This document shows positions 9,633 through 23,975 of a stretch of 64,000 bases of DNA, piece by piece (the stretch's first letter is position 1; the number at the start of each line of letters is the position of its first letter). The stretch covers positions 2,831,501-2,895,500 of the forward strand of contig NC_061789.1 in the NCBI RefSeq assembly GCF_022458985.1, read 5' to 3'. The notes under the pieces are model-generated. The model saw only the letters and a program-made list of their open reading frames with translations. It did not search any database and was not told the DNA's origin. The stretch comes from Mugil cephalus. Lineage: Eukaryota > Chordata > Actinopteri > Mugiliformes > Mugilidae. Both the position numbers and the translations under genes were made by a program.

Positions 9633-11289
9633 ACATGTATAAAATTAAGCCGTACGGGGTTTCTATGAGCAGGTGAATTTTAACTGTGAGTAGAAAGACC
9701 TTTAAGGTTCAGCAGATGCATAGAACATCTATGAAGTATGAACATAAAGTCAGACACATCTCTTCAGACCAAAATCTTTGCTTTGAATTAACGCTCTGAA
9801 GAGGTAGATAAATAAACATTGTTTTAAACCCATGATGACAAAAAGCTTGTACACAAACACATCAGTCAGTTTGAAGTCAGTTTGTATCATGCGTTTATGA
9901 CCAGTGCTGTTCCGTATTATGGCCACTAGGTGGCGGCAAAGTATTAAATAACGCAGGTGATTGGTTTACACTGCATGTTGGGTACAGAGCTGCTATTTTA
10001 AGTCCATCAAAAAAAAAAAATGCACTAAAATTCCGTATATGAAGAGAGAAAAAAGTCATAAATCATTTAATAAAGTAATAAATATTAGCTAATATCCAGC
10101 TAACATTGCTAATATGCTGATTAGCATTCTTTTTTATCATCTTTAAAAGTGTCTTGCTATTAAAAGGCAGCAGAAGAAGAAGAAGAAGTATATGGAGGGT
10201 GTAATATGAGAGGAGAAGAAAGGACACAAGGAGGAGTGAAGGGTTGGCGGAGGAAGAGGAGGAGGAGGAAGAGGAGGAGGAGGAGGTGTAAATTGTCCAT
10301 AATATAAAAATGCTGAGGTCAACTCTCTCTCTGGGATTCGTTTTCTCCTTCTCTTTCTAAAAATAGGATCAGCCCAGGGAGAGGGGAAACTAGGACAACG
10401 TTACCTCTACCTATGGATGGATGGATGGATGGATGGATGGATGGATGGGTGGATGGATGGATGGATGGATGAGTGGATGTTTTCCCTCATGGAGGAAAGT
10501 GATTAGAGGTCAGGTGGCTGAGAATCTAATCAGAGTGAAACGAAGTCTGCGTCTCAAACGAGGGGATGAGGCAGGAGGCTGGACGTGATTAATAACCAGG
10601 TGGTTGAGGAGAAGCAGTCGTTGTCTCCATTCGATTAGAGCCGGCCGTGACGCACACAATCACAACTACCCTGCACTCTGAGACGACCGAGCATAGAGCG
10701 GACGGGTAAATGAATTAAAACCAGGGATGCTAAACTTTCATCCCAGTTCATGTTGGTTCTTGTAAAACCGTTCATGAAGCTGTGAGGCGCTGCGATGATA
10801 CGTCCTCAGGCCCAAACTAGCTTCATTAAAGTGTCTTACTGAGAGAAAAACGATGCAGTGAACGATTAGTCTTCAACCTGGGATGAAACGCGACACAGAT
10901 GTGTCTGTGTGACAGGCACAAACTAAGAGGAAAAACAGCAGAGAGACGGAGGGAGAGGAGGAGGAGGAGGAGGAGGCAGAGAGGGAGGAGGAGGATGTTT
11001 GGGACAAAATGTTCTAATCCCAAATCACAAAGAGTTACTCAGGGATTTGACACTGTTTCCGTCCCGGTGCGACCCGGCAGAGATGAGCTGCTGTCAGCAG
11101 CAGAGGGACAAAACAAAGACGGGATCAGATTCACATCCCGTCCGTCTGAAACAGACGAGTGGCCGCGTTTAAATGGGAGGAAGATGAGAGCAGCTGCTTC
11201 ACAGAGCAACTAAGAAGCTTGAGTTTGAGTCAAGGATTAAGTTTCACACTGAACAGACCAGTAACGACTCCTTCTACCAGGACAAAACT
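9633..11289. other. Non-coding, purine tracts
   Basis: AAG/GGA-rich tracts at about 10165-10290 and 10955-10995, and the GGAT repeat listed separately. No coding exon or RNA gene recognised. Confidence 0.5.
10413..10478. repeat. (GGAT)n microsatellite
   Basis: Sixteen or so nearly perfect atgg/ggat units with two interruptions. Confidence 0.95.
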
Positions 11290-11830
11290 AAACTAGTAAC
11301 TAGACAATTATTATTAACATTAAATACAAATGTTATGTTTTTTATTATTATTATTTTAAATAACAACTTAATAAAAAAACACAAAAATTCTCTTTAATTG
11401 TATTTTTTGCTAACTATTTTATTATGTATTTAGTTAATTTATTACTTTATTGTTATTTTATGAATTATTATTATTAATTTATTTATTTTTTAAATGAAAA
11501 TTGTAAAATTGTAAAAACATTTTGTTTTACTTTTATTTTCATTGTATACATATTGTCCCCTGTCTCCTCAATATTTCTTTATTTTTTTATTATTAGATGA
11601 GGTTACAAAATGTATTATTATTATTATTATTATTATTTGTTTTAAAAATGCTTTGTAAATGCATTACATATGAGACTATTAGTTCACATATTAGTATCAT
11701 TATTATTTTTAGTTGTTTTAAACTGATGAAAATAATATCTCTATGTCATTAAACTTTCTTTTACTAAAATTAGTCTTTATGTTAATTATTATGATGCTCT
11801 TATTATTATTTTTCTACATTGTTCCCAGCT
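11290..11830. repeat. AT-rich, (TTA)n-like low-complexity tract
   Basis: More than 500 bp of A/T with recurrent 'ttattatta' motifs. No gene; possible matrix-attachment character is speculation. Confidence 0.7.
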
Positions 11831-13229
11831 CTGACAACAATTATTGTGTTTTGTTCATTAAAATTCACTTAAACTATCAGACATCTGATTAAATACACGG
11901 AGGTTCAGGTTCTATCACCTCCTCCTCCTCCTCCTCCTTTAACTCCCTGAGCTCGGTGTGTTTTTGTTTCCTCCTCTCCGACCACGTGGCTATAGATTCA
12001 GTGTAAATAGCTTTTCTTTCTGCTTACGGCTGCAGTGACTTCACAGCTCCTGTTCCCGTGGCACCAGAGCGGCCAATGAGCGGAGGCCTCGGCTCAGCCG
12101 CTGTGGAGCTGGTCGGACACTGGAGGGAGCGCTTGACTGAGCGGAGGCATCTGGATGTTTTCAGGTCCACGCTGAACGTTTTGACTCGGAGCCAAATGAG
12201 GCTGGAATGACGTAAAACTTGTGATGAAGTGAAAAGTTCAAGGTTCCTGGTGTAACGGAGGCACAGATTCTCTGAGAGAAGGGAGATGAATTCCCTCTCA
12301 GAGGAGGAAACTGGCAAAATCCAGCATCACATCTAAAACCAATACAGAGCAAGAGACATGTAAACACTAATTCACATGGTTCAGACTTTTCAAGCAGGAA
12401 TTAGCTCTATTTTAGTTTCCTCCTGAGCAAATATGTCTCCTAAGGAGCTAAATGTCCCTCTATGGTCACATCCAGTCTGTGCTGTGGCTCCAACAGGTAA
12501 AGTTTTTGTTTGTTTGTTTGTTTGTTTGTTTGTTTGCTTTTGTCTAAATTAAAAAAAAAAAAACAACTATGCAATAAGAGCATCAAAACTAAACCTGGAC
12601 AGTGAGGTAGTGGTTTGTAAATGCAAAAACATTTCCTATAACATGAAGGCAGGCCCACTCTGCTCTGATTGGCTGGCTCCGTGGACAGGGAGGGGGAGGG
12701 CCGTGGAAAATCACAAAGTGTTTCATTGGATGAAGCGTGACTAAACTGATGAGCCACTGACATTTGTAAATTACTTTCCTGGAAACAACTACTATAAAAT
12801 AGCATTAAAAAAAACTATAAGATTTCATTGTATAGGTGATGTATAGAGGAAAATGTGATGTAAAAACCATGAAACACTGAAACAAATAAATATGTGCAGA
12901 TGAGATAAACTTTTTAAAAATAGAATAACCAAGAGCTCTTCCACCAGACAAACCGGGCTCAGCAAAATATCATAGAACTACCAGTAAGTAGGTGATACCA
13001 CAGCATGTAGGATGTTTGTTTTTTTCTAATTAAGGTTTAAACCTGTGAAAACAGCTGTTCACATGGATTTGATTCAAAAAGTGTTTTCATGTTATAAAAA
13101 TAAGAGCCAGTAAATATCAGGGAGAGTCAAATTGGGAAGCAACAGTACACACATACCAAGCTGAGCAGCATTTGGATCTAGAGAAGCTATTCTTTCTTTC
13201 CATTCATACAAAGCATCACACACCTGGAG
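11831..13229. other. Non-coding
   Basis: Includes a CTC-rich run near 11920 and a (TTTG)7 microsatellite at 12506-12535. Otherwise nothing recognised. Confidence 0.5.
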
Positions 13230-14030
13230 CTAAGCTAACCAGTTAGCCACAGCTAGCAGACAAACTACACATTTCAGTGTTTCGTTTCCCTGGGAAGTCA
13301 CACGTGTTCACATTAACTATCACTATTTCTTATTGATTTTATAATGTGCACAGTGGTACGATGTGATGATGCATAAACAGGCCTGGGATTGAGTTGTGTG
13401 TACGCTGCCCTCTGTGCTGTTGTGTTTTATTACCACATTATCTTTCAACTGGTAAAAACCCAACGTGGCACAGTTTGGATACTTACATGTGTTCTCCAAA
13501 CGGCCCAAACAGAAAGTCCACGTGGTGGAGATTTTACTTAACACTTTGTTTTATCTCAAACTAATCAGACATAGTAACAGCCACAGTGTTACTAAAGCTA
13601 CTGTAAAGTCTAATCTATCCACAGAGACCAGGGTCACGTATATGGTCCTCATGGTTTTGGAGTGATTTGTGATTTATTTTGGGTTTATCTTTGTAGGAAA
13701 ACATAACCTCCCAGCAGCACTGAAACTAAAGAAGCTACCAGTTAGCCACAGAAAACACACGCAAAGACATGCAAACGTTTTTATGGATTTTATAATGTGC
13801 ACAATAGTAGATTTTAACGTTGTGCAGGATATAGAAAAGGGCCAAAGACTGAGCTGTGTGTACATTGACTCCTTCAGTAGGAATCAGTTGTATTTTAATG
13901 CCAGATTATCTTACTGGTAACTAATTAAGTGGCAAAAACCCAATGACACATTTTTTTGTACCTACGTGTGTTATCCAAATGGTCCACACAGAAAGTCCAC
14001 ATGGTAGTTTTCACTAGACACTTAATTCTT
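13230..14030. repeat. Diverged tandem duplication, about 450-480 bp period
   Basis: Ordered matching phrases recur: 'ccagttagccaca' (13239, 13738), 'ataatgtgcac' (13341, 13792), 'gtgtgtac' (13396, 13855), 'gtaaaaaccca'/'gcaaaaaccca', and 'agaaagtccac' (13511, 13990). Offsets grow from 451 to 479, showing indels since duplication. Confidence 0.7.
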
Positions 14031-14399
14031 TCTTCCACCTGTTCTTGTTTATCACAGCTTTAATATCTGACTAACACCTGCTTTATGTAATAGGTCAAAC
14101 ACTGAGACCCTGGTTTAACTCTTGAGAAACCCGAGTGTCAAATAGCTTCCTCGGAAAGTCCTCATCGCTCCAGGACTGCTCCGTAAATAGACTAGAACCA
14201 GTTCTCTGCCAGGACAAACTTTAAACGGTGACGTTTGGCGGTTTTGGCGTTGTGGCTTCAAACTTGTCGCGAGGCGTTCAGGTGTCAGGCCTTATTTCAA
14301 GAGAAGCGTTACATAAAGGTTCACTAGTTGGAACTGGAAGGAAACGCCCGGGCCTGTCGGAGAAGTTCCAGTTGAACTATTTTTGGATTGCAGTCAGGT
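14031..14399. other. Non-coding
   Basis: Transition from AT-rich DNA to the GC-rich segment that follows. Nothing recognised. Confidence 0.45.
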
Positions 14400-15010
14400 T
14401 CCTCTCGGGCCCGTGCGGGAGCATGAATATTAATCCACGCTTTCATCGTTTTGTCATGGAAAGGCCGCCTCTGCGCCTGAATGGCAGGAGAAGCCGTAAA
14501 CCTGTTTCCCCGCCGCCCGCATTACCATATGAGTCGAAAAAACGAGAGCGGGGCGGACGCATTTAAAACATGAAAGCGCCTGCGCCGAAGCGAAGCTCGG
14601 CCGCGCGCTTGAATAATTTGTCCTTTCAGGTTTGTTTGGAGAGCGGATGATTAGTAATCAACAGGTAAAGAGGAGGATGAGTTTTCCACGGAGGGACTCT
14701 CGCCGTGTGTTTACACTTAACGTCTAAACGCGCGTGTTTGGCTGCGAGACAAACACCTCTAAGCCGCCCGCGGCCGCAATCCGCACGTGCGGCTCACATC
14801 TAATCAAGGCCCGCGTGTTTGCGCTGCATTAATGAGAGGCAGTGACGTCACAGCGGGCGGCTTTGGGCGGCGCGCGTTAAACCAGATCACACGGCGACCT
14901 CCGACCTCTGCGCGTCTTCAGCGCACGCGGGGACGGAGACGGTGGAGCCGAGGCCGAGGAGGACGGAGCAGGACGGAGAGGAGGAATCAGATTAAACGAT
15001 GACGGTGACT
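14400..15010. promoter_or_regulatory. CpG-rich candidate regulatory element
   Basis: Sharply more GC- and CpG-rich than the surrounding AT-rich DNA. It contains a perfect CRE TGACGTCA (14843-14850), an E-box CACGTG (14784-14789), GC-box-like gggcgg motifs beside the CRE, and homeodomain-type ATTA/TAATCA cores near 14430, 14650 and 14800. A donor-like 'caacag|gtaaag' at 14660-14671 leaves open a first exon of an unannotated transcript. No protein domain is seen. Candidate enhancer or promoter by inference. Confidence 0.4.
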
Positions 15011-18000
15011 AACGAACCGACCCAGAGGCGGACATCCGAAGTTTGCCCGGGGATGCTGTCAACGCTGATGTGTTACCATGACGACTACAGCTTCCCGTAA
15101 GGAGTGAGAGGGGGATGAAATAAGTAGTTTCTGGAATAATTCATAAACAGACGAAAAACAAACAAAAAAACATGCTCTAGTTCTCTGCTTCTCACTAATT
15201 TCCACATTCCCTCTTACCTTTTTATTTATTTATTTATCTTTACAGATGACCACTGGAGCTCTCTTATGATCGCTCCACAGGTTCATCTGACAGCCAGACG
15301 CCGTGACTCACCGCCGCCATCGTATAAAATCACATAACACGTTTTCTAAGCAGCGCGCTCCTCTCGTGTGTTCGGTTGCCAGGCAATGCCACCGTGTCCT
15401 TGGAGGTCCCTGAGCACGTCCTCCTTTTGCTTCTAATATGTTTTCTAATGTCTGCCCAGAGCCCGAAGCGCCTTCCGGAGCAAATTGCCACCTCCAGCAA
15501 ACACACAAGAATAAAAAAAATAAAATTAAAAAATAAATAAATATGATGTCACTGGTTCAGCTGGGTGGATTCTGGAGCAAAGAGGATGGGATGAGATCTA
15601 TTCTTCTTCTGTGTTTTTAAAAACTTGAGGCTCCAGTTATGCCGTTATGTTAGTGTGACGCAAAAATAAGCAGAACAACCAGACGTGTAGACGACTCCTG
15701 TTTGTGTTTGTGTCCTCTGTGAAAAAAGAATGGACAAAGAACCTCTTTGTAAGAAAAGGGAAAACTATTTTTAATATGTGGCCTTTTTTTGTTTGTTTGT
15801 TTCTTTGTATGATGTAATTGTATCTTGGGAACTAAAATGGAAACGTGACAGTGAGTGTTGGCCAACACCTATTTATTATTATTGTCATTATTTTACTGCT
15901 TATTGTTTTTTAATATAAACTCTTTGTAAATTGATTCTTGGGGTCAAGATTGTATCAGATTATTCTTCTTTATTTTCCCTTTCACTCAGATTTGGGAACG
16001 TTTGTGTTTATATTGAATAGTTTTGTTTGAATTAATAAATGAAATAAAAAAAACAAACAAAAAAAACATAATGATGATGATTTTTTTTAAATTCGGATAC
16101 AGGACTTACAGGAATAATATCACCATAATAATAATAATAATGTCCACAATTATTATATGGAATACATCAAGAATTTATTGCAATTTTCAACGTATTAATC
16201 AAAGTATGGAAATTTTTATTTATTTTTTTTTTTGCACAAAGGAAAATAAATAAAATACAGTGCATTGTGATTTTGCATTTGTTTTTTTTAAACGTTTTCT
16301 TTTTTTTCTTCCTCCAAACAGGATTTTTTTTATTATTATTATTTAGCGTTTTTGTTAGAACAACTGTTTCTGTGTCTCACTGTATTGGTAAATATATATA
16401 TATTTATATTTATATATATTTTAAAGGTCATGGTAGTAATTTAATAGTGTTAATGAAAATTTAGCATGACAAGACAATAATTAGAAAGTTGACCTGTGCA
16501 ACACTGGACTGCATAGAGAAAAATAACTTAAAATGAATGCAAATATATTTTTATATTTTGCATGAGTTTAATTAACTTAGAAAAACTGCCCAAAAAATAA
16601 TCGTAATTAGTGCTGAGGAAGGACTTGTGCATCATGAAATGAATTACAGTAATTAAATGACCTTGTATAGCTGCTGTATCATAATTAATCCATAACTTTT
16701 TTTGGGTTAATTTTAATTAAGGTATAAATTAATTACAGGTTGCTTCAATAATAAAATAAATATCCAAAAACAATGTAAATTATATTATTTCCATAACATA
16801 TTTAAAGTTAGAAAAGATTTAACTACAAAAAACGTGAAAGTCGGCTCATATGGAAGCAGCCATGTTGGAAATGGCTGCCAAAAGTCTGCAGAGCACCGAT
16901 AAATCCACCAGGGGGCAGATGTCAACTCTCAAGTTTCATTTTTCAGGTAAGTGTTGATTGTGTGATTTGGTTGCAGAGGTCTCAGAAACTCCTGGATCAA
17001 ATTTTATTTTTGTGCTTGTCATGATAAACTCTGCTGGGGTCATTCCTCCTCCCGAACCGATGCTGCGTCAGCTTGTGGGAGTTACTTCACAGAACTAGCC
17101 TTCACGCTGGTTGAAGTCCCATAATCCGTGCCGTGCGAGCGGACGCCAGCGTGGAACCATAAATCGGCCTTTACGAGGTGCAGCAGATGGCATGTGTGCT
17201 CCTCTGCTAGAGCTTCCACTTCTCACTGTGTCAAACAAACAAACGTTTCCATCACGTCAGCTGACATTACCTCCACTTCCTCAATCTAACCTTGAAACCG
17301 AGTTATAAAATCTAGTAATTTCACCTCACGGAATCTCGTTTTTCTTCCCGGAATTGGAGGCTGGCTGGCCCCGACAGTGTGACTGTATAAACAGACTGGT
17401 CCCCACAACGTGAGTAACACAACCGCCCAAAACACTAACACATGCAGAGTCGACGATTATCCCCCTTGGAGGCTCATCTGCGCAGGATATTGCCTTTGGA
17501 CAGAGCAGGAGGACAAAGTGGAAAATAAAATATGGAGCAGCTTGGATTTTATGGGGTAGATGAGAGAAAAATACAAATATGTTGAAGATCCGCTCATTGG
17601 ACTTTGTTGGACTCTTGGTAAATGTCGTCAACATTTGAATTCTGTTGTTTTTTACTTAGAAGCACTGACTCCTTCCCTAGGCCCAAAATGCTTGTTAGGG
17701 TCCAATCACTGGAGAAAGAGGACAGGATCAAACAGCTTCCTTCAGCTACTGGTAATTGTTCCCTAAAAGTCTTTTAGAACCAAAGACTCTTGGATAACTT
17801 GGCTCTAGATAGGTCTGCAGACAGGTCTGATAGCTGGGTTAGGTTTCAGCCTCCTCTCTCTCTCTGGGAACCAAAGTCTGGAGAACTTTGTGTTGAGCTT
17901 GGTCCTAAAGTATAACCGCGACAATTCATGGATTTTAATAAATGTATGTTTCTTTATTCTTCTTTATTCTTCATTAGGATCCCCATTAGCTTCCCGGGGT

Positions 18001-19124
18001 CAAAAACAAACAAAAGTTGAAGTTATGCTATCTAACTAAAACAGAAAACACATAACAGATAAAATAAAGTAACTCAGCAAATAATAGAAGTCCCTCTGAG
18101 TATAAATCCAACAACAATAACTAATATAGTCTCACAAACACAGCGTATAAAGGATAAATCTATAGTTACTTTCCATATGTACGTAGGAATTTATGTTTAA
18201 CTAACTTTTAAAATAAAATCTACTGATTTGTCTGACATGACCTGTGCTCACACAAAAACACTTCATGCATGATATGAGACTCTTCTTTAATGAGTGGCTG
18301 TGTTGTGTTTGTGATATTTCATGTGTGAGGCTCACAGCGACAGGTGCAGAGTGTATTATTGCCTTGCGAGTCAGTCAGTCTGTCGGGAGCGTTCTTAAAT
18401 TTTAAAGACAGACATAACATAAACATCCATATGATACTTGTTATGTAATAAAAACACGCATGTATCTGCATGTGCCTGAAGAAAAGCTGCACGGACATAA
18501 AGGACATAAACACACATGCACAAACTCTAAGATTAGTCCACACCACCCACCGACCCCACCCTCATCACAGACTGTTCAGCACTATTTGCATGAACACGGC
18601 TGCTTTACGTCCGATGCATGTGTTGTTTATGGCTTCACGGTATCAATAAGTGATGATCGACCACCTGCAGAAAACCATCACAGCCAGGTTGGAACAGTTG
18701 GTAACTGTTTGGTATTCTCGTCTTCCCTGTAGAAATCTGAACACAGTGGAGAGGAAACTATAGGGCAACACAACCGAGGAAGGTATATCGCTTTAAGGAG
18801 TTAAAAGAAAAACAACAGGGTTTTGTGTTGGAGTAGTGCTGCATCAAACCGGTTTTAAAGAACTTCCGTCAACAGTTGTCGTCTGTGCCGTTGCTTGACT
18901 AAGGAGTTGCACTTGAGTATACCATGAAGACTACGGCCGACATGAAAGGAAACAAGCACAGAGAAAAGCTATAAGCTAGGAGGCTAGGAAGCTAGGAAGC
19001 TAAGAAGTGTTACTATAGAGTTCCTCTCGCAGAAACTCAAACTAAAGATCAAGTTAAACCATCGCCGATGAAGACAGAGTGTTATTGTGTTGACTAATTA
19101 ACTGCAAATGAAAACAATACATTG
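15011..19124. other. Non-coding, partly very AT-rich
   Basis: Positions 16011-16810 are strongly AT-rich with TA runs (16393-16420). A likely LINE or other repeat remnant starts near 17955 ('attaggatccccattagc'). Around 18975-19005, 'ctagga' units ('aggctaggaagctaggaagc') foreshadow the minisatellite downstream. No gene recognised. Confidence 0.45.
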
Positions 19125-19255
19125 TTCATATACTCTGAATAAACCATAAACCTGTTTAACAAAATAGCATCTAATAAATATTCTTTAACATGTCTACAAT
19201 CAAATAAATGAGCATGTGGCATTATATCTATGCTGATTCAAAGCAGATAGCAACT
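19125..19255. repeat. Interspersed repeat segment shared with about 30650-30740
   Basis: Both loci share 'attctttaacatgtct', 'caaataaatga', 'ggcatt' and 'gattcaaag' in the same order and spacing. The family is unknown. Confidence 0.6.
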
Positions 19256-19465
19256 GTTAGCAGGGAGGCTATCAAGCTAGGAAGAGCTACTGTTAGCAGC
19301 GAGGCTAGAAAGCAAGGAAGAACTGCTATTAGGAAGGAGGCTATGAAGCTAGGAAGAGCTACTATTAGCAGGGAGGTATGATGCTAAGAAGAGCTACTAT
19401 TAGCAGGGAGGCTATCAAGCTAGGAAGAGCTACTGTTAGCAGGAAAGCTTTGAAGCTAAGAACTC
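19256..19465. repeat. 36-bp minisatellite, 6 units
   Basis: Units start at 19256, 19292, 19328, 19364, 19399 and 19435, each close to 'gttagcagggaggctatcaa' followed by 'gctaggaagagctact'. One unit has a 1-bp deletion. No coding capacity. Confidence 0.9.
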
Positions 19466-21325
19466 TGTCATTTCTCTTGTTATGCATTGATTTGCCGAGC
19501 TCTCTCAACAACGCACCAGTTCAACTTGTTGAAAAGGCATCGTCAGGGGTCTAACTCCTCTCCTTCCTCTTCACATCTCCTTCCCCTTTTTCTTTTCAGG
19601 CTCCATCTGGGGTCCATAACTCTCTCGGCCAGCCAACACCTCCACTCTGGCGTCTAATGCCAAGGAGCCCGGACAGGCCTCTTCCTCACTCCCTCCATTC
19701 ATCATTCCTCTGCATCTCTTTGCCCTAAAATGTGTTAAATGGTGAGGTCCTTGCTGGTGAAGGTGCAGTTACTAGTTCTTGTTGTTATTGACTAGCTAGG
19801 ACTGTGCAGAGCTAAGCTAACGACTAAATCATCATGTTGTTCTGGAAATATCTGTTGATTGGACTTTTGCATTTGCTTAATTTTATCTCTCTTGTCCGTT
19901 TCTCTTCCCTCGTCTTGACCTTTGGGTCCTGGCGGGAAGTTAGGTGGAACGCTTTCCTGCTTATCAATATGAGTTGTTGAGACCTCCCGCTCTCTCTTTC
20001 CCTCTAGGATTCATTGTAATGCAGCACAGAGCTCTCCACACAAGGCCCCGACAAAGGCTGCTTGTACTCTACTAGACCCTGGGCTGGGAGCCTTTGTGGC
20101 ACAAGTCTGTGACCTCACTCATTCTTTTTACTACACAAATACACAATCACAGTTACTCCTGGGGGGGAAAACACAAAGTACAGTGATAAGACAGAAATCC
20201 AGAGACATGAAATATGTACAAACGTCATCCCCTTCAGCCCATATAGGCTCCGACCTCAAGTCGCACACATGCACGCTGAAGCTCGTCGCCGTGTCCCACT
20301 CCAGCTTTCCACAATGCTAATGGCCTTGGTTCTTTGAAAGCGCGGAGCAATGGGCACAATGCCGGCCCACACGGCATGCGAGTGAGTTGGCTGAGAGTTG
20401 TGTTCTGAATGGATCTGTGTGTTTGCGAAGGAGCCAGGCTTTGTCACGGCGCTGCACACGCCGAGCTTCCAGAAAGCACCGCGCTTCAATATGGTTTTGT
20501 TGTAAGGACGTCGCCACCGTGGGCCCGAAGAGGACAGCTCAGTTCCAGTTTCATCTTTGATCGTTGTTTGTTGTGTCACAGTGGGAAGTTTTTGACGTCA
20601 CTGTCACAGACATTCACATTTTGTGCACATTAAAGAATATTTTACTGTGTTTTTCTCAGTATATTTTCCATCCATCCAGTGATATAAGTCTGTTTTAATA
20701 AGAAATAGTCCAAATAGATCTGATTCTTGAAAAGAAACTGCATAAAACTGCATTGGTAGTCGGCCTATATTTCATAATCATTAGTGATTTTGGGCAAATA
20801 TCTCCTTTTACATAACCAGCTCAGACTGTTCAACATTTCTCTGCAGATTATTTCAAGTTCTGGGATATTTTGGGACTTTGCCACAGGTTTGGGCTCGATC
20901 CAGAAGCTTGTGTTTTGGCCTACAGTGGATATTTTTTTTTTTTTTTTTTTTTTAATTAAATTCTCTGATTTCACATTACGTGCAGTGTGGTATGAATCCT
21001 CCTCATGATTAAACGTTCATTTTTACCTAAACATACATTTTGTGACGATTTAAATGGCCTGGTAGATCTTTGCATATTCAGATCCTTACGGAGAGTTTCC
21101 AGATGTTTTCCAGCGATGTTTTCGGGGGAAAATGTATGCAGACATGTAATATCTGACCATTTTATTTAGGGTCCAGAATGGTGTCAATCACAGCCTGTGC
21201 CACAAATTATCCCATTTGTTTAGTTTTGGCCTCTTTTAAGTAAAAAAAATATCAATCACAGACCTGGAGAACAGCTTCTTCGATGGGTCTGGTCGCACTG
21301 TCCTGATTGACCCTAACACTTGTGC
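19466..21325. other. Non-coding, with a GC-rich stretch at 20300-20530
   Basis: Contains a poly-T run at about 20931-20953. The segment 20300-20530 is GC-richer with single-copy character. No gene recognised. Confidence 0.45.
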
Positions 21326-21580
21326 GTTTACATGCACAGCTTTGACTTTCTGAACGTGGTCCTTGTCGCAATTTACGTGCAATGGAGAAAATCCAAGGAA
21401 CACGTCCTCCTCCTCCACACTAGGTGGCGATATGTGTCCTTTCAGCGGGTTCATACGTCGCCCTTTCCAGTTGGCTATTACGTCATATAATAAATGAATC
21501 GTTCATGCGGCATTTAAACAACAACAACATGGATGATAGTTCATTTTTGTAAATCTCGTACATAGTGTGTGCGCTACTTA

Positions 21581-21782
21581 CAGTGGGGGAAATAAGTATT
21601 TGATCCCCTGCTGAATTTGTAAGTTTGCCCACTTCCATAGAAATGATCAGACTCTGGTTTTTATGGTTGTTTATTGGTTATGGGTATAGACAGAATATCA
21701 ATCGAAAATGCATAAAAAACACACAATCTAAAAGTTATAAATTGTTATGTATTTTATTAAGGGAAATAAGTATTTGATCCCC
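21581..21782 (+). repeat. Tc1 left terminal inverted repeat (IR/DR)
   Basis: 202 bp. The outer direct repeat is at the very end and the inner direct repeat at 21761-21782. Pairs with 22985-23186. Confidence 0.95.
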
Positions 21783-21896
21783 AACAATTCACTTAGAATT
21801 CAGGCTCCTACAGATTGGCTGGTGCGCATGTGGCACACAGCTGTGCTCAGTCAACTAATTACCAATACTCCTGATCTTAACTCGTCATGTATATAA

Positions 21897-22970
<1,074 letters not shown>

Positions 22971-22984
22971 CTTGTGTTGTGCTT

Positions 22985-23186
22985 GGGGATCAAATACTTA
23001 TTTCCCTTAATAAAATACATAACAATTTATAACTTTTAGATTGTGTGTTTTTTATGCATTTTCGACTGATATTCTGTCTATACCCATAACCAGTAAACAA
23101 CCATAAAAACCAGAGTCTGATCATTTCTATGGAAGTGGGCAAACTTACAAATTCAGCAGGGGATCAAATACTTATTTCCCCCACTG
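22985..23186 (-). repeat. Tc1 right terminal inverted repeat (IR/DR)
   Basis: Reverse complement of the left repeat, with the inner direct repeat at 22985-23006. The outer 90 bp or so appear identical to the left end. Differences seen are 'gtttactgg' for 'gtttattgg' and 'atcagtcg' for 'atcaatcg'. Confidence 0.95.
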
Positions 23187-23416
23187 TATGATGCAGATAA
23201 GATGCTGCTATCCCTCAGGTGGTTCTTCTACTGGCCCTGTTTACCTTCTTCTTCTGCAACCAGCTTTCTTTAATGTTTTTGTCCCGGGATCATACGCCAG
23301 AGCAGCGGTTGTCTAGTTAAAGTCTATACAGTGACGTGTTTACATCGCAGTTAAGTTGTCCAGTTAAAGTCGGATTAAGGCAATAATTTGTTTTGTTTTG
23401 TTTTTTCCATGTAAAC

Positions 23417-23975
23417 ACACTGACTCACACTTCACATATGCCAGATCTGTGTCTTTGCCCGCACAGTGACATGTAGAGTGTAAAGCAGCTGTGCTGGCAG
23501 TTGTCGGCGTAGTAACCAGAGAGAGGAACAGAGCAGAACAGAAGAGAGCAGGACTTCAGCAATAACACCACAGCAGAAGAGACAGAGAGAGGCAGAGCCT
23601 GCTGAGCCAGGCCTCTCATTATGTGGGATGTAATCTGAGCTTTCGGGGCCCGGGCCGGCCCTCTGGCTGCACTGAATGGGAGTCGAGCACCGGCCCCCGC
23701 TGTCTTTCCTGTGCTTTCACTCTGCTTAGCTCGGCAACTCTGATTATAAACCGAAAGGGGGTGGGGGCGGCCACTCTGGGAGGGGTGGGGGGGGGGTGTT
23801 GGGGAGGTTGGGGCGGACCGCGGTGGGTGAAGCTCAGGACCGCCGTGGGTGTCGTCTGGATGGCTACGTTCAGCGGGTTTTGAAATTTGTCTGTGAGTGG
23901 TATGAGAATAAAAAGCACGATGAACTTTCAGTGACACTTTTCTGCCTCAAAAGAAGAGATAAAATGAGCCTATAT
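23417..23975. other. Non-coding, GC-rich centre
   Basis: 23600-23830 is GC-rich with a G-run of about 9 near 23790. The paired open frames on both strands reflect this composition and have no domain. Confidence 0.45.
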
